Assembly: GCA_051888775.1 (NCBI GenBank)
Contig: JBJFCE010000017.1
Span: 1-64,000 of the forward strand
Origin: JBJFCE01 sp051888775
GTDB taxonomy: Bacteria > Bacillota > Clostridia > Lachnospirales > Lachnospiraceae
Direction of reading: 5' to 3'
Length of the DNA: 64,000 nt
Translations under genes and position numbers: made by a program
Notes under the pieces: model-generated
Database searches by the model: none
What the model was told of the DNA's origin: nothing
What the model saw: the letters and a program-made list of their open reading frames with translations, nothing else
Shown: positions 34,922-43,058 of the stretch, piece after piece
Layout: every line of letters begins with the position of its first letter
How positions within the stretch are numbered: position 1 is the stretch's first letter

Positions 34922-35842
34922 TCAGCAATACTTCCCGGCACACCGCCCCTTGATCGAACGCCGGAACACTCTGTGGAACATAGAAGGCATTCTGAAATAT
35001 AAAAACAGGATTCGGTCCAAAGCAGAAGTAAACGGTGACGTATAAGTCCGAAACAGTTGTACAAGGCAATGGTTCTTAAACAATACCCACCGCGCATACG
35101 CCTTCCCGAAAATATTCCTGTGCATGGCATCTTCATCATTCTGTCTGATCACAAGCGTACTGCATAGCACAAAACGCTGTTCTTCCGGATAACCTGCTCT
35201 CTCCAATCCTTCCCACACAGCATGAAGCATACGCGGGCTTTGAAAACGAATCTGATAAGTCGCCCGCAGCTGCTTCGGTTCCTGATATTCCCCCACGCGA
35301 AATGCCGCAAGCCACCAGTGCTTTTTCTGGTAAGCAAAGCCTTCCATCTGCTTTCCTTCCAGAATGATTGTAAAATTCTGCATCTCTTCATCCGATGCAC
35401 TCTCAAAATGCGTATGTGCATAATCCTCTTTTGCAATAATCCTGTCCGCGTGATACAAACCGATCTCGCAGCCGCTTGTAATTCCGTACTGTCCCTTCCA
35501 AAATTCCAAAAGCCACGTTTTTCCGGCATAATTAAAATATACCGGGAAGCATTGAAAAATCATACTTCCTGCAGCTGCTGCCCTGTCATAAAGCGCCTCG
35601 TATCCGAAAGTCCTCTGCCATGCATCGATTCGTGTCAGCACCAGATCCTGTTCCGCATAATAAAAATATCCGAACGGTGAAAGCAGCGAATCAAGCAGAC
35701 TTGCTTTATCCTTTGCACTCATTTTCTTTACCCTCGCAATTGCCATGCTTCGCTTTTCTATACATGTGAGGATCACGATCACTACTGCCAGCAATGCCAT
35801 AATGAGCCCAACTGCGATCAGCCGTTGTATGATCATATCCAT
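34922..35842 (-). CDS. DUF4474-domain membrane protein
   Basis: 306 residues. One N-terminal membrane helix (LIAVGLIMALLAVVIVILTC) is followed by a soluble domain that I recognise as DUF4474 from LLDSLLSPFGYFYYAEQDLVLTRIDAWQRTFGYEALYDRAA and the Trp-rich FEYWLLEFWKGQYGITSGCEIGLY-type region. Function is unknown; the family is common in Lachnospiraceae. GGGAG six bases before the ATG supports the start. The amtB terminator separates it from the gene before. Confidence 0.75.
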   Translation of the reverse strand: MDMIIQRLIAVGLIMALLAVVIVILTCIEKRSMAIARVKKMSAKDKASLLDSLLSPFGYFYYAEQDLVLTRIDAWQRTFGYEALYDRAAAAGSMIFQCFPVYFNYAGKTWLLEFWKGQYGITSGCEIGLYHADRIIAKEDYAHTHFESASDEEMQNFTIILEGKQMEGFAYQKKHWWLAAFRVGEYQEPKQLRATYQIRFQSPRMLHAVWEGLERAGYPEEQRFVLCSTLVIRQNDEDAMHRNIFGKAYARWVLFKNHCLVQLFRTYTSPFTSALDRILFLYFRMPSMFHRVFRRSIKGRCAGKYC

Positions 35843-35929
35843 AAGTTTCTCCCTGTTTGTTGTTCCTACTATTAGGATATTCCTACAGACATGCCGGTGT
35901 GAGCCTCATGCGGCATTTTCCCACGCAAA

Positions 35930-35962
35930 AATCCCCCGGTTGGTGGAAGCACCCGGGGGATT
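35930..35962 (-). terminator. Intrinsic terminator of amtB
   Basis: AATCCCCCGG (35930-35939) and CCGGGGGATT (35953-35962) form a 10-bp stem with a 13-nt loop, followed on the minus strand by TTTT. Two further stem-loops lie between it and the amtB stop (36068): one closed by GGGAGCC...CTCCC and one by CAGTTTACA...TGTGAACTG. They may be 3'-UTR structure. Confidence 0.75.
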
Positions 35963-36067
35963 CCGGCAGTTCACATCGGCTGTAAACTGCTTGCGGGAGC
36001 GATTCAAGCCTGGCTCCCATCATGTATATACTAAACTAAGGGATTAGATATACGCGCACTTCATAGC

Positions 36068-37816
36068 TTACTCTACATCCTGTAATGCTGCATAATCTTC
36101 TTCACCGGTACGAACCTTTACGACCTTGGTTACGTCGTATACGAAGATCTTACCATCTCCGATATGTCCGGTATAAAGTGCTTTCTTAGCTGCCTCAATG
36201 ACATGCTCTACAGGAATCTTGCTTACAATCACTTCAACCTTTACCTTCGGAAGAAGTGTTGCATCCAATTCGACGCCTCGGTAATATTCACCGGCACCCT
36301 TCTGAACACCACAGCCCATAACCTGTGTTACCGTCATACCGGTGACGCCAAGCTGATTGAGTGCTTTCTTTAAGGCATCGAATTTTGCAAGTTTTACGAT
36401 AATCGATACTTTATGCATACCGGTGGACATAGATGCCGGAACAACCGCTTTCTGCTCCACTACAGGTACTGCTGCCGCAATCTGCTTCTCGGAAGCTTTC
36501 TCATAAACATCCTGACCAAGATCCGTGTTCTCATTGACATCCATGATATCTGCAGTCATATCTGTAATATTAAATCCGGAATAAGCACTTGCAAGACCAT
36601 GTTCATGAATATCCAGACCTTCAATCTCAACATCTGCCGGAACACGAAGACCGATCGTCTTGTCAATGATCTTGAAGATGATAAACATTGTTACAACTAC
36701 CCATGCAACTACGGATACAACACCCAGTGCCTGAATACCTAATGTCTTAAATCCTGTTGCCAGATCGCCTGCATAGAATACACCCGGCATATCCGCATCT
36801 GTACTGAGGAAACCTACCATCAAAGTACCCATCATACCGCAGGCACCGTGTACGGAGATCGCACCGACAGGATCATCGATTTTTACTACTTTATCAAAGA
36901 ACTCTACGCTTAATACTACCAGGAATCCGGCGATGATACCGATGATTGCCGCACCGACAGGTGTAACACGGTCACATCCGGCTGTGATACCTACAAGACC
37001 GGCAAGCGCACCGTTTAATGTCATGGAAACATCGGGTTTCTTATAACGGATCCAGGTGAAGACCATAACTACGACCGTTGCACATGCAGCTGCAAGGTTT
37101 GTATTCATATAAACCAGAGATGCACTTAACAGATCGGAATCTGTGCTCATCGCTACGGTAGAAGCACCGTTGAAACCGAACCAGCAGAACCAGAGAATAA
37201 ATACACCAAGTGCTGCGATCGGAAGATTGTGTCCGGGAATCGCTCTCGGCTTTCCGTCCTTATCATATTTACCGATTCTGGGTCCGAGGATTGCTGCACC
37301 GACACAGGCAGCAACACCGCCGACCATATGTACTGCGCAGGAACCTGCGAAATCATGGAATCCAAGGGAGCTTAACCAGCCGCCGCCCCAGATCCAATGA
37401 CCGGAGATCGGATATACAAACAAGGAAATCATCAGACTGTATACACAATAAGCTTTAAAATTCGTACGCTCTGCCATGGAACCGGAAACGATGGTTGCTG
37501 CAGTTGCACAGAACACAGTCTGGAAAATTACATAACACCATTTCGGAAGAGTACCGAAATCATAGCTTCCGAGGATCAGCGGATCAAAGCCTCCGATAAG
37601 AGCACCGCTTCCTCCGAACATCAGACCGAAGCCGACCAGCCAGAAAGCAGGGGTTCCGATACAGAAGTCCATCATATTTTTCATAATAATGTTGCCGGTA
37701 TTTTTTGCTCTGGTAAAACCTGCCTCACACATTGCAAAACCTGCCTGCATGAAATACACCAGTGCTGCACCAAGCAGCGTCCAGATAACATCAACTGATG
37801 AATAAGTCATAATCAT
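36068..37816 (-). CDS. amtB: Ammonium transporter fused to a C-terminal PII domain
   Basis: 582 residues. About 1-410 is an Amt/MEP channel with eleven membrane helices (FAMCEAGFTRAKNTGNIIMKN, GWLSSLGFHDFAGSCAVHMVGG, SVHGACGMMGTL). Residues about 467-582 are a complete PII signalling domain: GMTVTQVMGCGVQKGAGEYYRG with the T-loop Tyr equivalent to Tyr51, LPKVKVEVIV, TGHIGDGKIFVYDV and KVRTGEED. A linker of about 55 residues (about 411-466) separates them. The PII part would read ATP/ADP and 2-oxoglutarate and gate the channel in cis. The start is supported by GAGGAGG. Expression is preceded by a strong promoter and a structured leader. Confidence 0.95.
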   Translation of the reverse strand: MIMTYSSVDVIWTLLGAALVYFMQAGFAMCEAGFTRAKNTGNIIMKNMMDFCIGTPAFWLVGFGLMFGGSGALIGGFDPLILGSYDFGTLPKWCYVIFQTVFCATAATIVSGSMAERTNFKAYCVYSLMISLFVYPISGHWIWGGGWLSSLGFHDFAGSCAVHMVGGVAACVGAAILGPRIGKYDKDGKPRAIPGHNLPIAALGVFILWFCWFGFNGASTVAMSTDSDLLSASLVYMNTNLAAACATVVVMVFTWIRYKKPDVSMTLNGALAGLVGITAGCDRVTPVGAAIIGIIAGFLVVLSVEFFDKVVKIDDPVGAISVHGACGMMGTLMVGFLSTDADMPGVFYAGDLATGFKTLGIQALGVVSVVAWVVVTMFIIFKIIDKTIGLRVPADVEIEGLDIHEHGLASAYSGFNITDMTADIMDVNENTDLGQDVYEKASEKQIAAAVPVVEQKAVVPASMSTGMHKVSIIVKLAKFDALKKALNQLGVTGMTVTQVMGCGVQKGAGEYYRGVELDATLLPKVKVEVIVSKIPVEHVIEAAKKALYTGHIGDGKIFVYDVTKVVKVRTGEEDYAALQDVE

Positions 37817-37835
37817 TCCTCCTCACATTAAAAAT

Positions 37836-37976
37836 GTGCGATACTATCAGGGTATGATTCCACCTATCGAAGCCCCATTGCATCGCACCTTATATCTATA
37901 TCCTTTTCCCGGTTGCGCGCTTGAAACTGACCGGAGAAAAGAAAAAGGCACTACGGGGATTACCCATAGCGCCTTT
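37836..37976 (-). promoter_or_regulatory. Structured amtB leader with two stem-loops
   Basis: The first hairpin (37944-37976) starts a few bases after the expected transcription start: GGCGCTATGGG pairs with CCCCGTAGTGCC and is followed by TTTTTC, so it looks like an intrinsic terminator (attenuator). The second (37836-37888) is closed by GTGCGAT/ATCGCAC with TTTTT just after it, directly before the ribosome-binding site. Together they suggest control by antitermination or ligand binding. I do not recognise a known riboswitch. Confidence 0.55.
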
Positions 37977-37987
37977 GCTTATTTGGG

Positions 37988-38016
37988 AGTATAGCACTGG
38001 ATTTTTTGAATGTCAA
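37988..38016 (-). promoter_or_regulatory. Strong sigma-A promoter of amtB
   Basis: On the minus strand TTGACA (38011-38016) and TATACT (37988-37993) are separated by exactly 17 bp in AT-rich DNA. The predicted start lies near 37981, just before the leader hairpin. Element D begins 35 bp upstream of the -35 box. Confidence 0.8.
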
Positions 38017-38050
38017 CCACTAATTTATAATTTTTTTATAGATGTGGAGC

Positions 38051-38255
38051 AGTTCAGCCGCAGAAGCTGCCGGACAGGGCGGTATTATGTGTCCCGCGGC
38101 ACGTTCTCACTCCCATACGATATGCACTTATATGTGCATATCGTTTAAAAGCGCAACGGACACTAGGCTCGAAAGGACCTCGCCAAGTGCCGGCGTTTTT
38201 CAAGGGCCGCGGAACACATAATACCGCCCTGTCCGGCAGCTTCTGCGGCTGAACT
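38051..38255. repeat. Palindromic element D (49-bp arms, core with extra hairpin)
   Basis: Arms 38051-38099 and 38207-38255 are complementary over all 49 bp with a single mismatch (a G-T pair). The 107-bp core reads in the minus orientation, GGCACTTGGCGAGG ... GAGCCTAGTGTCC, and has the tail GGGAGTGAGAACGTG. An additional perfect stem, ACGATATGCAC/GTGCATATCGT, is inserted in the core between the main hairpin and that tail. It lies 27 bp past the GNAT stop codon and just upstream of the amtB promoter. Confidence 0.92.
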
Positions 38256-38281
38256 GTTAGATGCAAATCTGCAAAAAATTC

Positions 38282-39154
38282 TTAATAACGCTTTGCTAAA
38301 TCACACAAATAGATCTGATACTTGCTGTCTTCTTGGATCGGTACAAATCCAAGTTTTTCGCAAAGTTTTATTGATGCTGTGTTTTCGCGATGAACGACTG
38401 CTCTGACCTGCTGCATTCCAAGCATGTTTTGCGCATAAGACAAAATCTCTGTGCATACTTCGGTGGCATAGCCTTTTCTTTGAAACTCCGGAGCGATCAT
38501 ATAGCCCATCTCCGGCAGTTCCTCCTTTTGTTCGATTCCGGCTCTACCGATCAGTAATCCGCTTTCCTTGTCGAACACACTCCACATACCGTAACCGTAG
38601 AAACCGTAGACACGCTCAATATAGTTTCGGATGTATGCACGTTCCTCATCCCTGTCTTCAAACAGCGGCTCCATATATGCCGTAATCGACGGTTCTTTAT
38701 AGATTTCATACAGCCTGTCCAGATCTTTCTCCTGCATTTCCCGCACGATACAGCGCTTCGTTTCAAGAATGGTCAAAGGCACCCCATGCGCTCTTGCATA
38801 GACCATTTTACAATACGCCGAATCAATTCCGGAGAAATCTTCTGCCAGATAACGTACTCCGCCAAAAGAAGCTTCCCTGTTTTTCTCATGCAGATATCCA
38901 AGCACCGCACAGCCCTGTTTTGTGTATCTTTCGGCAAGCTCAGGCAGATCTGTTACGACCAAAAGTCCATCGCCCTCTTGGATGACATTCTCTTCTGCAG
39001 GCAGGCGTTCTGCCTCAATTCCATGCATCCACAGCTCCATGAACACACGTCCGGCAAGTTCGTGCTCCGGCAAATATGCAATATAAAACAGCACTTTTTT
39101 TAACTCTTCCCCATGCGTTTCTCCGATTGTCTCTCGCTGCTCCATGTTATGCAC
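38282..39154 (-). CDS. GNAT-family N-acetyltransferase with extra N-terminal domain
   Basis: 290 residues. The C-terminal 165 residues are a RimJ/RimL-like acetyltransferase (CIVREMQEKDLDRLYEIYKEP ... GYMIAPEFQRKGYATEVCTEILSYA ... NTASIKLCEKLGF), with the acetyl-CoA loop QRKGYA. The first 120 residues form another small alpha/beta domain (VLFYIAYLPEHELAGRVFMELWMHG ... GDGLLVVTDLPELAERY) that may bind a ligand; I cannot name it with certainty. The start overlaps the end of the MATE gene by 8 bp, so the two are probably co-transcribed. The substrate is unknown. Confidence 0.85.
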   Translation of the reverse strand: MHNMEQRETIGETHGEELKKVLFYIAYLPEHELAGRVFMELWMHGIEAERLPAEENVIQEGDGLLVVTDLPELAERYTKQGCAVLGYLHEKNREASFGGVRYLAEDFSGIDSAYCKMVYARAHGVPLTILETKRCIVREMQEKDLDRLYEIYKEPSITAYMEPLFEDRDEERAYIRNYIERVYGFYGYGMWSVFDKESGLLIGRAGIEQKEELPEMGYMIAPEFQRKGYATEVCTEILSYAQNMLGMQQVRAVVHRENTASIKLCEKLGFVPIQEDSKYQIYLCDLAKRY

Positions 39155-40562
39155 CCTTCTTTTCTTTACTGTCTCCTACAATATTCTGGAGCCATACACC
39201 GCTTCGCACCATAAAAAATCCTATTGTCACTTTGATGATCTCACTAAACTGTACCAAAAAGAATACCATTGCAATTGAAAGAGGCGTATGATTCGACAGT
39301 ATATAAGCAAACGGTATGACCACTATCCATGTATAAACACTGTCAAATAAAAATGTTACGATCGTCTTTCCGCCCGATCTCAGTGTAAAGTAAGCGCAAT
39401 GCGAAAATGCACAAAGCGGCATGACCAAGGCCGATATCGAAATAAAGGTCCTTGCCAGATCCTTGATACTTTCCTCTGTATTATAAATAGACGGAAAGAA
39501 CCGCCCTACCAGCATCATAACAGCAGCAACCACGGTACAACAGCCAACGCTGAAAAAGATCATCTTATTATCCGCATCCCGTGCTTCCCGAATCTTTCTC
39601 GCTCCCAGATACTGTCCGACAACAATCGAGATACAGGATCCAAGCTGGAGATACACAATATTAAATAAATTCGTGATCGTAGATGAGATATTCTGCGCCG
39701 CTACCACTTCCAAACCTCGCGCGGCATAGCACTGAACGATCACGGTCATTCCGGATGCCCATAACATCTCATTTACCATCAGCGGCACACCTTTGATCAG
39801 GATACTCTTGCATATTTGTTTCGGAATACGCGGACTCTTATACGCACCGACAATATAACGATTCTGTTCCTTGTGTGTATGCGTCCAGATCAAAACGATC
39901 AGACATTCAATAAAACGTGCAATCACCGTTGCAATGGCAGCGCCTTCCACACCCATTCCCGGTATTGCTCCGACTCCAAAGATCAATGCATAATCCAAAA
40001 TCAAATTCGTTATGACCGCCACAATACTCGCAAGCATCGGCACAAAGGTCTGCCCCGTCTCGCGGATCGTACTTACATATGCCTGCGTGATAGCAAACGG
40101 AAACAGAGATGCCATCATGATCAGCAGATATTTTTCTCCGTATTGCAGCGCCAGCGTGATATCCCCGACGCTTCCGGCATCACTCAGATAAAGTGAGATC
40201 AGCCGTGTACCGCAAAATCCGAACAGACACAGCGCGATTACCGCAATGGCTGTACTGGCATACATTTTGAACCGGAACGCATACTTCTGTCCTTCATAAT
40301 CTCCTTTTCCGAAAAACTGCGTACCGAAAATACCTGCACCGGACACTCCGCCGAAAACGCAGATAGTAAATACAAACATCAGCTGATTTACGATAGCGAC
40401 ACCGGACATCTGCTCCGTGCCGATCTGACCCACCATGATATTATCCAGAAAGCTGACAAAGCTTGTAATCGCATTCTGGATAATCATAGGAACCGCCAGA
40501 TACAGCACTTTACCGTAAAACTGCCGGTCTCCGATAAATTTTGTCCGAAACTTCTTCCACAT
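39147..40562 (-). CDS. MATE-family multidrug/sodium antiporter
   Basis: 471 residues with twelve predicted membrane helices. The family pattern is seen in VLYLAVPMIIQNAITSFVSFLDNIMVGQIGTEQMSGVAIVNQL and in the second-half repeat KSILIKGVPLMVNEMLWASG. It would export cationic compounds using a sodium or proton gradient. It is the first gene of a pair with the GNAT gene. Its upstream region is shared with the divergent cyclophilin gene and contains the very long palindrome E. Confidence 0.92.
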   Translation of the reverse strand: MWKKFRTKFIGDRQFYGKVLYLAVPMIIQNAITSFVSFLDNIMVGQIGTEQMSGVAIVNQLMFVFTICVFGGVSGAGIFGTQFFGKGDYEGQKYAFRFKMYASTAIAVIALCLFGFCGTRLISLYLSDAGSVGDITLALQYGEKYLLIMMASLFPFAITQAYVSTIRETGQTFVPMLASIVAVITNLILDYALIFGVGAIPGMGVEGAAIATVIARFIECLIVLIWTHTHKEQNRYIVGAYKSPRIPKQICKSILIKGVPLMVNEMLWASGMTVIVQCYAARGLEVVAAQNISSTITNLFNIVYLQLGSCISIVVGQYLGARKIREARDADNKMIFFSVGCCTVVAAVMMLVGRFFPSIYNTEESIKDLARTFISISALVMPLCAFSHCAYFTLRSGGKTIVTFLFDSVYTWIVVIPFAYILSNHTPLSIAMVFFLVQFSEIIKVTIGFFMVRSGVWLQNIVGDSKEKKGA

Positions 40563-40654
40563 AAAATTTCTTTCTCCTGTCCCTTAGTGATAACAGTGTA
40601 TCATGAGTCGGGCTGTCTTTTCAATCACTGCGGTATGAAATGCATCCATCAGTG

Positions 40655-40888
40655 TGCCGGAAGCAGTCTTGCTCCTTGCCGTTTGGCAGTCTTGCCTGAT
40701 CCGGTCCGCCAGCGGTAGTTTCCGAGGGGTGACACGTTCTCACTCCGTGAAAAAGCGCAGCGGACACTAGGCTCGAAAAGAACCTCGCCAAGTGCCGGCG
40801 TTTTTCAAGGGTCACCCCTCGGAAACACCGCTGGCGGACCGGATCAGGCAAGACTGTCACACGGCAAGGAGCAAGACTGCTTCCGGCA
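40655..40888. repeat. Palindromic element E (about 78-bp arms)
   Basis: Arms 40655-40733 and 40811-40888 are complementary over about 78 bp with only three or so differences (for example GTTTGGCAG against GTGTGACAG). The 77-bp core (40734-40810) reads in the minus orientation: TTGAAAAACGCCGGCACTTG, GCGAGGTTCTTTTCGAGCC, TAGTGTCCGCTGCGC, and the tail CACGGAGTGAGAACGTGTC. It fills most of the gap between the divergent MATE and cyclophilin genes. The remaining 40889-41016 must hold the cyclophilin promoter; TACAAT at 40948-40953 is a candidate -10 with no good -35. Confidence 0.93.
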
Positions 40889-41016
40889 GAACTTTTACAC
40901 AAAGCAAAGAAATCCCGTAACGACTGGTATTCTTTTCCGGGATGTGATACAATCACATTCAGATTCAATATCAGGCAAGCAGAACCGCCTGAAAGTACAA
41001 AAAGGAGATTATAATC

Positions 41017-41544
41017 ATGGCACAGAATCCAATCGTAACATTTGAAATGGCAGACGGCAGTGTGATGAAGGCAGAGTTGTATCCCGAAATCGCACCCAAT
41101 ACAGTCAATAATTTTATCAGTCTTGTAAAAAAGGGTTTTTATGACGGGCTGATTTTTCACAGAGTCATCAGCGGCTTTATGATTCAGGGCGGCGATCCGG
41201 AAGGCACCGGTATGGGTGGTCCGGGTTACGGTATCAAAGGAGAATTTGCCCAGAACGGTTTTGCCAACGATTTAAAGCATACCGCAGGCGTCCTCTCCAT
41301 GGCACGCTCCATGATGCCCAATTCCGCAGGCTCCCAGTTTTTCATTATGCACAAGGACGCTCCGCATCTGGACGGTTCCTATGCAGCTTTCGGTAAGATC
41401 ACAGAGGGAATGGACACAGTCAATGCCATTGCGCAGTGCCAGACCGACTACTCCGACAGACCGTTGGAGGATCAGGTGATGAAGACCGTAACCGTAGAAA
41501 CCTTCGGTGTGGATTATCCTGAACCGGAAACAAACGCACGATAA
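41017..41544 (+). CDS. ppiB: Cyclophilin-type peptidyl-prolyl isomerase
   Basis: 175 residues, no signal peptide, so cytoplasmic. The cyclophilin signature and active-site residues are visible: FHRVISGFMIQGGDPEGTG (catalytic Arg) and GVLSMARSMMPNSAGSQFFI, then LDGSYAAFGKI. It speeds cis-trans isomerisation of prolyl bonds in folding proteins. AAAGGAG lies before the ATG. It is a single plus-strand gene; its TAA stop overlaps the first bases of palindromic element F, whose A- and T-rich ends probably act as its terminator. Confidence 0.95.
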   Translation: MAQNPIVTFEMADGSVMKAELYPEIAPNTVNNFISLVKKGFYDGLIFHRVISGFMIQGGDPEGTGMGGPGYGIKGEFAQNGFANDLKHTAGVLSMARSMMPNSAGSQFFIMHKDAPHLDGSYAAFGKITEGMDTVNAIAQCQTDYSDRPLEDQVMKTVTVETFGVDYPEPETNAR

Positions 41545-41703
41545 AAAATCTGCTGTTTCAGGTAGAAAAAAGATCCTTTTTAAGACACGCTCTCGCTCGG
41601 CTGATCACGTAGTGGTACTAAGCTCGAAAGTACCTCGCTAAGTACCAACGATCGCAGACGGTCTTAAAAAGGATCTTTTTCTGCCTGAAACAGTAGATTT
41701 TTT
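41543..41703. repeat. Palindromic element F, doubling as a terminator
   Basis: Arms 41543-41586 and 41661-41703 pair over about 43 bp with two or three G-T or bulge differences. The outer ends are AAAAAATCT and AGATTTTTT, so the whole hairpin has the form of a bidirectional terminator between convergent genes. The 74-bp core reads in the minus orientation: GTTGGTACTTAGC, loop GAGGTACTTTCGA, TTAGTACCACTACGTGATC and tail GAGCGAGAGCGT. The stem pair CGG/CCG of other elements is TGG/CCA here. It starts inside the cyclophilin stop codon. Confidence 0.9.
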
Positions 41704-41849
41704 CTTTGTCGTTCATATTTTGTTCATTTTTAATTCAAAAAAACTTTAATTCTGCATCATTTTTTATCCACACTTCTTGCTTATACTAAGGTCATAAGAT
41801 ACAGACAAAAGACATTTCCAACACATTTAAATAAACTTTTTCATAATAT

Positions 41850-41877
41850 ATGCCAAGTAACAGACGTTACTTGGCAT
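41850..41877. terminator. Perfect 12-bp stem-loop after the AraC gene
   Basis: ATGCCAAGTAAC (41850-41861) and GTTACTTGGCAT (41866-41877) pair fully around a 4-nt loop. It lies 34 bp past the AraC stop codon. The T-run is weak on both sides, so termination strength is uncertain. The rest of 41704-41849 is AT-rich with nothing else recognisable. Confidence 0.5.
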
Positions 41878-41910
41878 CCTCCCTTTTCAAGGGTAATTTG
41901 CATATATATT

Positions 41911-42882
41911 TTACGTCACTTTCCTCACCGGTCTGATATATTTCCAAAATCGTTTCGGATCATGATAAAAATAAAATATTCTTCCCGGTGAAAGATCAAG
42001 GCAATATCCGGTTTTTGAAAAATCGAAATTTTTCATTGCCGCTTCCATCGCTTCTTCCACACTACGGTTCTGACTCTCATAATTAAACGGTCCGTGTTCA
42101 AAAACAATATACTCCGCTTCCGGTACATCGATCAGAAGCATTTGCTCAGGCACTTCGCCATCATAATCCATCGGCAGACGCACACCGTAGCATTCCGCAA
42201 GCGGGATTCCCCAGCTGCAGATTCTGCCGGTCGGCTCATTGATATACGCCATGATCTGACCGCTTCCGCTGTTTGGTTCACTGTCTCCCTTATCATCTAA
42301 TTTTCCCTGAATGCCATTAAGCAGACTACAGATCGTCTGACAGTCCTGCCCCGGAATGAGACTCTGCTTTTGCCAGAAATCCCAATATCCGATACTTTCG
42401 TAATTTTTGATATGCAAAAATTTATGTGCGGGAATCGTTACAAAATAAATTTTTACATCCTCAGCTGATCTCTCCATATCATTCTCTCCAATCCCCAATA
42501 AGTAACAATCGAAAGGTTTAATGATGGTACGAAGCATAACAGGCACAGGGTGCCTCCGATATTCACTCGGTGTTATGTCATAGGCCTCTTTAAATGCCCG
42601 CGTGAAGGCTTCATGGGAAGAAAACCCATAGTTCAAGGCAATCTCCAAAAGACCCTTTTCCGTATCCCGTATCTCTTTTAATGCAAATGCCAATCTCCTA
42701 TAACGCAGATAGTCCCTGAATTGCATGCCCGAGATTTCTTTGAATTTTCTGGAAACATAGTATTCGGAATACCCCAGCTTATGAGAAAGCCTTTTTAACG
42801 TTACCGCTTCATCCGTATGCGCTTTAATACATGCATCAATTTCATCAATGATGATCTGTACCTGCTTCTGCCATTCGTACAT
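41911..42882 (-). CDS. AraC-family regulator with GyrI-like effector domain
   Basis: 323 residues. Two helix-turn-helices near 25-50 and 75-100 (LKRLSHKLGYSEYYVSRKFKEISG and LLEIALNYGFSSHEAFTRAFKEAYDITPSEYRR) form the AraC DNA-binding domain at the N-terminus. The C-terminal half (about 150-323) resembles the GyrI/AraC effector-binding domain (VKIYFVTIPAHKFLHIKNYES ... YIVFEHGPFNYE). It probably senses a small hydrophobic or cationic compound. The gene is divergent from the sodium:alanine symporter, and an inverted repeat CCTTAC/GTAAGG (42986-43012) spans a TATAGT in the shared region, so it may control both. Confidence 0.88.
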   Translation of the reverse strand: MYEWQKQVQIIIDEIDACIKAHTDEAVTLKRLSHKLGYSEYYVSRKFKEISGMQFRDYLRYRRLAFALKEIRDTEKGLLEIALNYGFSSHEAFTRAFKEAYDITPSEYRRHPVPVMLRTIIKPFDCYLLGIGENDMERSAEDVKIYFVTIPAHKFLHIKNYESIGYWDFWQKQSLIPGQDCQTICSLLNGIQGKLDDKGDSEPNSGSGQIMAYINEPTGRICSWGIPLAECYGVRLPMDYDGEVPEQMLLIDVPEAEYIVFEHGPFNYESQNRSVEEAMEAAMKNFDFSKTGYCLDLSPGRIFYFYHDPKRFWKYIRPVRKVT

Positions 42883-43058
42883 GAATCTTCCCCCTCATTT
42901 CAACTGCTCGCCACTATTATAAAAAATTGGAGCCTATCCCGCTTGATTTCATTTGCGAACTATTTCTGATAGTCATATTTTCCGTCCTTACGTTTATATA
43001 GTATTAGTAAGGAAACGCCTGATGTTCCGCTTTGCAGGCATTCACAAAGAAAGGCACA

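Noticed and set aside
35963..36067. Riboswitch upstream of the DUF4474 gene
   Set aside because: The two stem-loops lie between the amtB stop and its terminator, match no riboswitch I know, and are better read as 3'-UTR structure.
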